Below, piece by piece: positions 55,877-64,000 of a stretch of 64,000 bases of DNA. Position numbers and translations under genes: made by a program. The stretch covers positions 42,450,067 through 42,514,066 of the forward strand of contig OX104120.1 of NCBI GenBank assembly GCA_944474755.1, given 5' to 3'. The notes under the pieces are model-generated. The model was not told the DNA's origin and ran no database searches. It was given only the letters and a program-made list of their open reading frames with translations. Each line of letters opens with the position of its first letter. The first letter of the stretch is position 1. The stretch is from Limnoperna fortunei. Taxonomy: Eukaryota; Mollusca; Bivalvia; Mytilida; Modiolidae.

Positions 55877-55930
55877 CTGCTGATTTTGGTCCAGCTCTGA
55901 ATCTTTATCAAAGAATTTGTGAAGTTCATC
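55877..55930 (-). CDS. Large C2HC zinc-finger protein, coding exon 2 (54 bp)
   Basis: A micro-exon of 18 codons reads DELHKFFDKDSELDQNQQ. On the minus strand it is preceded by TTTTTTACAG and followed by GTAATG, both good splice sites. It begins and ends in phase 0, matching exons 1 and 3, so it can be included or skipped without breaking the frame. The content is acidic and helical. Its position between two matching phases and its clean sites support it despite the small size. Confidence 0.8.
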
Positions 55931-57138
55931 CTGTAAAAAAGATTAAAATACATTATTATCTGGGTACTTTTGTATGTTTATTACGTATTTATGTGAATTG
56001 TAATATGGAAACAACAAGTGTGGACTGTGCGCTAATGGTCACTAGTGATACCCCCACTTCCAAGTCGAGTCAAGTAATATGTATTTAAAGTCGGTGCAAC
56101 ATGTAACAAAATAACATAAGCTCTATAGAGCTTTTAAAACCAACATAAAAGTATTTGGTAAACAGGAAGTAGATGACCAATAAATGTACAACATATGGTG
56201 CTATAGGATAAAGCAATATGCAAAATATCAGGCTTCTGCATCCTATAGTTGCTTAGGAAACTGCAATGGTAATTTTGCATGTATGTCAACTATGTATAAA
56301 AATCTAAGTGTTCAGTAAACAGGAAGTAGATGACCAATGAGCATAAAATCACTACACACCATATGGTACTATAGAATAAAGCAATACACAAAATATCAGG
56401 CTTCTGTATCATATAGTTGCCTAGGAAACTGCAATGGTAATTTTGCATGTATGTCAACTATGTATAAAAATCTAAGTATTCAGTAAACAGGAAGTAGATG
56501 ACCAATGAGCATAAAATCACTACACACCATATGGTACTATAGGATAAAGCAATATGCAAAATATCAGGCTTCTGCATCCTTTACATTTTAGTAGCTTAGA
56601 AAACTGCGACAGAACTTTTTTTAACAAACAGATGAACAAATGGACAGACAGACATACTGGGTAAAACTGTTTACCTCTCTTATTCGAAGGGTGTATAAAG
56701 ATGTTCATTATGCATATATATATATTTTAATAAAAAACGCTTAAACAACTTTATCAATACTTTAACATTTTTGTGCTAGACATTCAGACCAACAATGCCA
56801 GTGGTAAAACACCTTTCTGAAAGATATTAAGTTTGCTTTTTCCCCAAACAAATATGATGTATGACACATGTACATTACTGTTGTTACATGTAATTGGTTT
56901 ACATGTGTCCTGTCAACCTGTTTCTCAGAAAAAAAAATGATGTATAAAAAGAACAATATTTGAAGAATGAGAATTTTTAGTTAGTCACATACTAGTACTT
57001 ACTTTATATACATGTAATTACAATTTTGCCTCCAGAACAACCTCACTTGAAAAGAACTGCATTTACAGGATGACAATTTGAAATCAGTGACAGCTTCATT
57101 AAAAAGGACCATATGTACAATTTTGCTTGTGTAATTAC
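55931..57138 (-). other. Intron 2 of the large zinc-finger gene
   Basis: It is bounded by AAG|GTAATT at exon 1 and TTTTACAG at exon 2. It contains the repeat element at 56030-56690. An intronic continuation of exon 1's open frame to 57043 is read-through sequence, not coding. Confidence 0.7.
56030..56690 (+). mobile_element. Dispersed repeat with three 183-bp units, intronic
   Basis: Three direct units carry AAACAGGAAGTAGATGACCA, CATATGGTACTATAGGATAA, AATATCAGGCTTCTGCATCC and AACTGCAATGGTAATTTTGC. They end with GGACAGACAGACATACTGGG. The words AAACAGGAAGTAG and the GACAGACAGAC end parallel the element at 46675-47094, suggesting a related family. Confidence 0.8.
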
Positions 57139-57801
57139 CTTGTCATTAAACTGTCCACTGTTTAACATATCTAACATAGCTTCATCTGTTTGACTATCAT
57201 AAAGAGGGTCATCCACATCAGCATTTTCTGACAACCTCCTCTGTGGCATTGCTGATCCATTTTTGATCTGTTTAGAGCTTGCCAGCAAACGGTCTTTCTT
57301 TTGCTGCAGAATTTGTGCAGCTTTCAGAAGTGTCTCTATTTGATTTGTTACCTTTTCCTCGTTCTGGGAAACACTATCATCAGAATCATCTTCGTTGGTT
57401 GAAATCAAGGAATCAAATGTGTCCTTTAGTGGATTTTTGGCCTCTGGTTTGTTGCATGGTCTTTTGACATGATCCCTCATTTCATTTATTGTTATGAACT
57501 CTCTTTTACAGATGTAGCATTTTAAATCCAAAGATTTTTTCTTTTTATTAGGTGTTGATGTGTCTGACTGTGGAGACGGAGTGGGAGATTCATATTTTTG
57601 AAAACTTGGCACCATGTGTTGGTTTGGAGGATTATGACTGCCATATTTTTTCTGGGAAGAAATTGCTTTACACTCTTTGCTGTGTCGCCATCTCTGCATC
57701 GGATCAGGAAATCCTATCATACAATGACGACACCAAAACATCCGAGCTGAAGGATTGCTTAGTTGATGACATGGATGGATAACAGGTGGTTCTCCTGCCA
57801 T
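57139..57801 (-). CDS. Large C2HC zinc-finger protein, coding exon 1
   Basis: It encodes residues 1-221. The ATG at 57801 has a good context (A at -3, G at +4) and lies 17 bp after a splice acceptor (TTTTTTCAG). Two zinc fingers are visible: FWCRHCMIGFPDPMQRWRHS then KEC (Cys24, Cys27, His40, Cys44) and LKCYICKREFITINEMRDHV then KRPC (Cys95, Cys98, His111, Cys116). Both, like the one in exon 3, are C2HC variants of the classical C2H2 finger. Between them is a Pro-Ser and Lys-rich linker. After them come an acidic patch (NEDDSDDSVSQNEE) and a helical QIETLLKAAQILQQKKDRLL segment, perhaps a short coiled coil. The exon ends QFNDK at AAG|GTAATT, phase 0. I recognise no named family; a nuclear nucleic-acid-binding protein is likely by finger content. 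Confidence 0.9.
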
Positions 57802-57818
57802 TTTAATTTCTGACTGTT
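57802..57818 (-). other. 5' untranslated part of the ATG exon
   Basis: The 17 bp between the acceptor (CTTTTTTCAG on the minus strand) and the ATG show that transcription starts in an upstream non-coding exon. Confidence 0.7.
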
Positions 57819-58922
57819 CTGAAAAAAGAAAACGATTCTAACATGAAGTGCCCAAACACTCTTTACAGAGTCATCATAGAATGATTTTTTTAACATATTT
57901 AACAATATTACAATCAACTTTGTGTCCTAAAATAGCTGACAAGTCCTGCAACTCTATAGGTTACATTCTTGTCCTATAAGAATGAAAATAAATCATTTAG
58001 AGCATGAATATATACCGAATTTACCACTGGTTGGCCCTTTATGCGCACATTTTACCCTTCACTAACACTTGGGGTAAAATATTTGGTATAAAGGGTAAGT
58101 ACATATTTATGTCCCAACAAATTATGTCTTAATTATTTGATATTTCATGTTGCAATATTTGCATGGTTACATGAACAATTCATAGGCCTACATGTATTAT
58201 TCCACACAAGTAATTATCTATTCAATTTTAAGGAATTTATGATAAACTTAAATAAAGATTGTGTGCAAAGATAAAGCCAGCTTGGTTGTAAACAATGTTT
58301 TTGTATAATCTTGGAATACAATAAAAGTTACAACTTGAACTCAAATTGCAAACACACATCCACACTTGCAATTTGCAAAATTACAATTATGTTACGAATT
58401 TCATGAAATCGATATAATAAAAATCAACTTAACTGACAAAACATTTTTTTCTAAAATCATTAATAACATAAAGTTTAACTTTTGATTGTCAGCAAAGTGG
58501 GAATAGGCTAACTGGACTGGGCATTATGGGATTCCGCAATTTGTGAATCAGCAATCTGGGACGATACCACACAAGCCTTTTGAATTGCGAAACAATGTCA
58601 TAATAATGAATTAATCGGCATCAATGAGAAATTAACAGTAAAGGTAGATGGGGTTAAAAGAGTTGGAGAATTAATTATTTTACAAAAAATCAATAATAAC
58701 CCTAACTACTGACCCTATCATTTTGATGCAAGTGTTACTATGGCAAACAATTTTTACAATATAGTCTTAAATTAGAGGACTTGTAGTGGATCGCCGAGTT
58801 TACATTGGCTGTCCATCACAAAACCGAGAATTAAAAAAAAAAAACAATCAAAATATATTTTGCTAATTGTGATATCAAAGACACAATGACTATTCGATCA
58901 ATGTTTTCAAAATTGACTTTAC
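57819..58922 (-). other. Intron 1 of the large zinc-finger gene (5' UTR intron)
   Basis: It is bounded by GTAAAG near 58922 and TTTTTTCAG near 57819. It contains a small foldback at 58038-58098 and no coding signal. Confidence 0.6.
58038..58098. repeat. Small foldback, intronic
   Basis: CCCTTTAT and ATTTTACCC on the left pair with GGGGTAAAAT and ATAAAGGG on the right, around CACTAACACTT. It could be a short MITE remnant. Confidence 0.65.
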
Positions 58923-59010
58923 CTTTCCTTCTTAACAGAAAACTCGATGAAAATACATCTTCCGTGGGTAGCCATCAAAGCTTGATGGTGGCATCGTGTC
59001 GATCGTGCAC
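58923..59010 (-). other. Candidate non-coding first exon of the large zinc-finger gene
   Basis: On the minus strand the sequence ending GTTAAGAAGGAAAG is followed by GTAAAGTCAATTTT, a plausible donor. The stretch from about 59010 to 58923 is richer in G and C than its surroundings, as expected near a promoter. The start site is not defined. Confidence 0.45.
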
Positions 59011-59675
59011 ACTAGGTCACATAGCGGTCTGAAATTCATAGATATATACGCAATTTGTACCCTATATACATAATTAACACTTAAATATCAACAAAATATA
59101 AAACCACCCAGAAAATGTGAAGTGAAATTCAATAAAAATTCAGGAAATTGAGAAATATCCATTTGTCAAAAAAGTAAATTAGAGTGACCTCCCTTAGTCA
59201 TATTTCTGTAAACACCCCAATTTTCAATATAAAGAAGTAAAAATAAATACTGTTGTAGAAATCGATTGTGTATTGTAATGTTTGTCTATAATGTATTGTA
59301 TACCATGTAAATAAAATCCATTTTGAGTTGAAAATATTTCTTCTTTCATAGTCGGCAGCTGTGTTTTCAACAATACATTTTTTATAGACACCAGGTGGCA
59401 GACTGATCTCATTAATATTCATCATCTGTCCTCCATAGTGGTAGGAAAATGCAGTTGCAGTAATGCATTGTTCAAACATGAAGAAAGCGCTAAGAAAATT
59501 TATTTTTAATCAATGTGATTTTTTAAAAGTCGTAAAGATTTACTCTCGTTGTAAAATAAAGTCACAGACGTCAACATGAGCGATTTTTAGTGTTGTTCAA
59601 CAAATGGGAGATAAATGGAGTTTTCGTCCATTTTTTTTGTATTGAGTTATCTTCCGTTTTCCAAATTGTGTTAAA
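59011..59675. promoter_or_regulatory. Putative promoter region of the large zinc-finger gene
   Basis: This is the 5' flank of the candidate first exon. A GACGTCAACA word, similar to a CRE half, lies near 59565. No TATA box is placed convincingly, so the assignment rests on position. Confidence 0.3.
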
Positions 59676-60143
59676 AGAGGTCATTATCCTTTTGGATAGC
59701 CTGAGCAAAAGTAACCGGACGGGCGAGACATCAACATTTTTTATTAAAAAAATCTTTCTTTCACTTAAAATTTCATATATGGGGCATTACACCTATAATG
59801 CTAAATTACATAAAAATGGAGAGAAAAGTATACCTGTCCACGGATTTTTTTTGGGAAAATTACCTTAAAGTTTAAGAATGGTTTTTCTACTTTCATTTCA
59901 GTGTTGTGGTCACATTGTACCACATTACACACTTTAGGAAGTGCTTCCACTGTAAAGACATTGACTGGAAAAAAATATATTCTTGTTCTACAGTAATGCC
60001 ATACCTTTCAAAATATCCAACTCTTAAGCAATAGCAGTTATAAGCAAAAGCAGAAACAAAAGAGAAAATTGGGACTATTTTTTCATCCTGCCATCTTTTG
60101 ACATGCACCGGAAATTCATTACATGAATAGGATAATGACCCCT
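59676..60143 (+). mobile_element. 468-bp MITE, copy 1, possible TTAA duplication
   Basis: It begins AGAGGTCATTATCC and ends GGATAATGACCCCT, which read inward as AGGGGTCATTATCC: a terminal inverted repeat with one mismatch. TTAA stands close outside each end (left TTAAA before AGAGG; right CCCCTTTAAG), as for piggyBac-like elements. It is almost identical over its whole length to 61406-61873. Short open frames on the minus strand are shared only because the copies are near-identical. Confidence 0.87.
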
Positions 60144-61405
60144 TTAAGCAAAGCCAACAGTTCCGGATTTCCACCAAAATTTTTTTTTATGTTATTTAAT
60201 GATTCTGTAAATAAAATAAGCATGCAGTTTGAATATATTGCTACTCAAATAAAAATTATGACAGTTTCCAAAGATGTGGTGAATCCTTGTTTTAGCAATT
60301 TTTAACTGATAAGGACAGTAAGGGTATAATTTTTTTCTTCTGTTCAACAATTTTGGCACAACAGTCAAAATATCACCTTTTTATGACAGTACTGGTGTAA
60401 TAGTTACCAAATAAGCAGAAACACATCTGATAAAAGCAACTTTTTATCAAGTGAGAGCTCATTTGATTATAAGGGGGGTTGAAAACAGTCGATTCTGTTG
60501 CTATGACGGTATGATATAAAAATTAACATTTTTCCTCACAAAAGAAAAAAACTAACTAAAAAAGCTTTTCTTAGCTGTAATGAGTGTATAAATGAACTTA
60601 TTAAGTAGAAATACACCACAATGGAATTCAGGTTGAGAAGCAGAGGTCTCTTTTCTGTAGCTTCAACTTTAATAAAACTATGCACAAAGTAGAGTTTTGA
60701 CTAGTTTTAAGAAAACTGACATTTAATTGTTATACAAAAAGACTCATTGGCATCTTTTCAGTCCTTTTTGCATGCCAAGTCACTGAAAAAGTAGAAAACA
60801 TAGCAACTGACTAGACTGATTGGTTCAAAGTACCCAAAAGCATACTAGATTCACAGACTTTACATTAAAACGACACATTGCAAATGATGCCTACCCATGC
60901 CAAATAATTACCTAGAGGCCAGAGGAATGAATAAACACTACATATTGATTAAAATACTGCTGTATAACCTTCTTTTAAGAAACAAAATGAATACATTTAA
61001 TCTTTAGTTACAATTTTCAAGGTATGATACATGTTTCTGTCTAGCAATAAGTGCTGGTACATGAAATAGGATCATGGTTTACCTTTATTTAATCAATTTT
61101 TGGTCTGAAAGGTATTATATAATACCAATAATACATTTTTATTTCATGTCACCTTAGGTTCTACCTTACTCTACTCTATAGAATTGTAAACAGTGTGCTT
61201 TTTGCAAAAATAATCACTTTTTATGATACCATAGGCCAAAAAGTCAAATTTTACTTCAGATAATGAAACAGACTATAACTATAAAACCTGAAGATATATT
61301 TTGCAGAAAAGATGTTTTCCTATAATGAGTTCTGGTACCCTTTCATAAAAAGTGCCTGACAAGTGGGATTTGTGTATTTGACCAATTTGTAAATTTTGCT
61401 CTTAC
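60144..61405. other. Single-copy stretch between two MITE copies, no gene seen
   Basis: About 1.26 kb, AT-rich with only short open frames and no splice-supported exon. It is bounded on both sides by the same MITE in the same orientation. Confidence 0.5.
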
Positions 61406-61873
61406 AGAGGTCATTATCCTTTTGGATAGCCTGAGCAAAAGTAACCGGACGGGCGAGACATCAACATTTTTTATTAAAAAAATCTTTCTTTCACTTAAAA
61501 TTTCATATATGGGGCATTACACCTATAATACTAAATTACATAAAAATGGAGAGAAAAGTATACCTGTCCACGGATTTTTTTTGGGAAAATTACCTTAAAG
61601 TTTAAGAATGGTTTTTCTACTTTCATTTCAGTGTTGTGGTCACATTGTACCACATTACACACTTAAGGAAGTGCTTCCACTGTAAAGACATTGACTGGAA
61701 AAAAATATATTCTTGTTCTACAGTAATGCCATACCTTTCAAAATATCCAACTCTTAAGCAATAGCAGTTATAAGCAAAAGCAGAAACAAAAGAGAAAATT
61801 GGGACTATTTTTTCATCCTGCCATCTTTTGACATGCACCGGAAATTCATTACATGAATAGGATAATGACCCCT
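61406..61873 (+). mobile_element. 468-bp MITE, copy 2
   Basis: It has the same ends (AGAGGTCATTATCC, GGATAATGACCCCT), length and orientation as copy 1, with only a few substitutions seen (for example CTATAATACT versus CTATAATGCT). The flanks (TTAC left, AAAAAA right) do not show a clean TTAA, so the target duplication is unresolved here. Confidence 0.87.
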
Positions 61874-62030
61874 AAAAAAGTCTTTCTTGAAAAATGTTTT
61901 AGCAATAAATATTTATTACATCCAGCCTATTATTCTCCATCTTTTATTATTTTATTATTTAACGTTGTTTTTTTTCTGATTATTTATCTAGTTTAAATAT
62001 CTTTTTCCACAACTTGTCCTCGTCATTAAT

Positions 62031-62190
62031 GAGAGGGTGGACAGGGTAGTGGGAGACAGGGAGAGAGGGGGAGGGAGAAAGGAGTAGAGGGGAGGGAGAA
62101 AGGAGGTGAGGGGAGGGAGAAAGGAGTAGAGGGGAGGGAGAAAGGAGAAAGGGGGAGGGAGAAAGGAAAAAATAAAAAAAGAGGGAGGCA
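62031..62190. repeat. Polypurine GA-rich tandem tract
   Basis: About 150 bp is almost pure purine on the plus strand, in units such as GGGAGGGAGAAAGGAGTAGA. Repeated GGG runs could form triplex or G-quadruplex DNA. Its complement gives an artificial Ser-Pro-Leu repeat frame. Confidence 0.92.
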
Positions 62191-62418
62191 GTACTTTTAC
62201 AAATATGTTCTTTAATTCGTACCTGAAAATCATTTAATAAGTGCCAATTCATTGATGTAATTTAAAAAGACTAAAATTATTTTCATAAAACTCCAGTAAA
62301 GAGATTAATTGCATCCAAATGATCAGAATTTTTACTATGCTAGTATACGCAGTAAGGTTTTTCCTAAAGCGTATGTCTGTCCCTTTTCTATATTGTGATC
62401 ACTTATTGACTAGGTGTC

Positions 62419-62591
62419 TGTCATCTGGCCTGGGTTTCATAAAACTTCTCAAATTGAGATTTTCCTCAAATATCCTAGTTTTACCTCAAATTTGAATTTT
62501 CAAGCAATCTGATTGGTCAATTTTTGAGTTGAGGACAAGTTGAGGAAATCCTCAAATTTGAGATGTTTTATGAAACCGGGCCCTGTTATCT
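62419..62591. mobile_element. Foldback MITE with 8-bp target duplication
   Basis: The element (62427-62583) starts GGCCTGGGTTTCATAAAACT and ends in the complementary ATGTTTTATGAAACCGGGCCC. The arms continue inward through TCTCAAATT and TTTCCTCAA. It is flanked by TGTCATCT (62419-62426) and TGTTATCT (62584-62591), one mismatch apart. Confidence 0.85.
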
Positions 62592-63175
62592 GTCCGTTGT
62601 TAACTTTATAAACAATCTTACCCTCTGACACCACTTAGAGTACCTAGTTTTAGCTTTGCATCCATGAGTTTGATCCATGTATGTAAAACAAATATTAATC
62701 AAAGCGCAGTTTGCACTGGTAGTGTTTTATTGCATGTAGTACATAATACCGGTAGATTTTAAAACAAATGAAGTTTTGTTAATTCTTTTACATTGAAAAT
62801 TGTAACAATTTCAATAAGACGTAGCGCACGTTATTGGGGGCTCTAAACGTAGCGTCATTTGAGCTTTTTTGACGTTACGGTAAATATTACGTCGTGCACA
62901 TTAAAAGAGGGTTTAATATCTAGATTTGTATGTCTATGTCCACAATAAATAACCATTTATTGCTCAAATTGTATTTAAATTCGCACACATACGTTTTGCG
63001 CATTAAAATTTTCCTTATCGAATATTTATAATATGTTCAAGCAACTTTGTTTATAATAACATCGTTTAAAAAATGTCGCGCTAATGAAACGACTATAGAA
63101 ATAGATAAACTCGTGTAAATCTGACAAAAATATATGTCGTACTCTAAAAATTCATGGAAAAATTATTGAGAAAAC
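62592..63175. other. AT-rich stretch with a small hairpin
   Basis: A hairpin at about 62850-62882 (CGTAGCGTCA pairing with TGACGTTACG, one mismatch), with CG-containing words on each side, may be a MITE relic. No gene is seen. Confidence 0.4.
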
Positions 63176-64000
63176 TAGAGGCTCCCAGGAGCCTGTATCG
63201 CTCACCTGAACCTGAAACCTAACAACCCTTTTTTATCCAGCTTTTCTTTGCTATAAGGAATTGCCCAACACTTCTGCAAAAGTCATTAATTTTTACCTTT
63301 TAAGGGAAATAACTCCTATAAGGAGGAGCTTTTGATGCTTAGAGGGAGAAGGGAGGTTCACTTCAAATTTGCTGTACCTGTTATACTTTTTTAACTATCA
63401 GTCGAAAACTCTCTTGACTCCCCCCCCCATTTTCTATTTTAAGCCAACGTAGCTATGTAGGTAGTCAGGTGTCATGATTTGCACAACCTAAAGATGATGT
63501 GTGCAATGTTTCAAAGCAGTCCTTTAATGGGTTAAGGAGGAGAAGATTTTTTAAAATCAAGTAAAATTGATTAAAAAAATGTTCAAGGAGAATAATTCCT
63601 AAACGGTTCATCAGACAATCTTGACCCTAAGTCATTTTTGTAGCCCTCATAGAGCAGAACAATTAAGCAATGCTCACTTTTTCTCTAGTTCTAATAATTT
63701 TCAAGATTTTGAGGCAAAAATGTCAAAAGTTATCAATTTATAAGGAGTCCTCATACAGCTTCAACCCAATGGAGTGTTTCGTAGAGCTTTTGATGCAGAT
63801 GAAGGCATGTCTCTTGGGTTTTCCTGTATCTGTTACACTTTTTTAAATATAAGCCAAAAACTGTATTTTACCCCACCCCTCCATTCTATTTTTAGCCATG
63901 GCGGCCATGTTGGTTAATCTGCAGCCATGGTTGGTGCAAATGAGAACATTTGACGAATGATGTGTACAAAGTTTCAAAGCAGTACTTTCAGTGGTTTCAG
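63176..64000 (+). mobile_element. Dispersed hairpin-headed repeat, running off the window
   Basis: It begins AGAGGCTCCCAGGAGCCTGT, then ATCGCTCACCTGA, the same start as the element at 40369. The head palindrome has changed from GGCTCTTAAGAGCC to GGCTCCCAGGAGCC, keeping the arms paired. The body matches 39640-40340 (ATGGCGGCCATGTTGGTTAA, TGTACAAAGTTTC, TTCAGTGGTTTCAG). The right end is outside the window. Confidence 0.85.

Noticed and set aside
59893..60177. Open frame shared by both 468-bp MITEs as a possible small protein
   Set aside because: Near-identity of the copies explains the shared frame. There is no domain and the element is too short to be autonomous.
61980..62252. Ser-Pro-Leu repeat open frames on the minus strand
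   Set aside because: They are the complement of the polypurine tract.

Overview
This window is eukaryotic nuclear DNA, most likely from a bivalve mollusc. It is AT-rich and gene-poor, with spliced genes and introns. It is crowded with repeat types typical of molluscan genomes: tRNA-derived SINEs with a conserved central and tail block, foldback MITEs, and dispersed repeats that start and end in hairpins. No prokaryotic features such as operons, Shine-Dalgarno sites or CRISPR arrays are present. The species cannot be fixed from the sequence alone.

Layout. 1-23.8 kb holds no recognisable host gene. It contains decayed and intact SINE copies, an 86-bp satellite (2079-3811) that grew from a SINE tail, a 33-bp minisatellite of about 2.5 kb (6894-9352), two foldback MITEs and simple repeats. 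23,818-30,025 is a complete 6.2-kb Mutator-like (MULE) DNA transposon. Its ends are built from inverted arrays of a 16-bp repeat, it is flanked by a perfect 8-bp target duplication, and it carries a FLYWCH plus MULE transposase gene broken by a nonsense codon and a frameshift. About 33.35-38.5 kb is an I-superfamily LINE with endonuclease, reverse transcriptase, RNase H and a zinc knuckle. Directly downstream lies an array of eleven RNA-hairpin-forming units. 39.6-42.3 kb is a tandemly organised repeat element with terminal hairpins.

The one clear host gene is on the minus strand, about 47.24-59.01 kb. It has a non-coding first exon and three coding exons, giving a predicted protein of 2,364 residues with three identically spaced C2HC zinc fingers and a very long, probably disordered, polar tail encoded by one 6.4-kb exon. 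I do not recognise its family. Its introns hold a 28-bp minisatellite of about 46 copies and other repeats. Upstream (59.7-61.9 kb) are two near-identical 468-bp MITEs, followed by a polypurine tract, another MITE with target duplications, and the start of a dispersed repeat that leaves the window.

The most unusual signal is the hairpin array at 37,483-38,465. An almost invariant inner stem-loop (GCC-AA-GAG, six-base loop, CTC-G-GGC) is wrapped by outer stems whose sequence varies but stays paired, arranged in a three-hairpin repeating order. This suggests a selected or self-propagating RNA structure in the LINE 3' region. I know of no described family that matches it.
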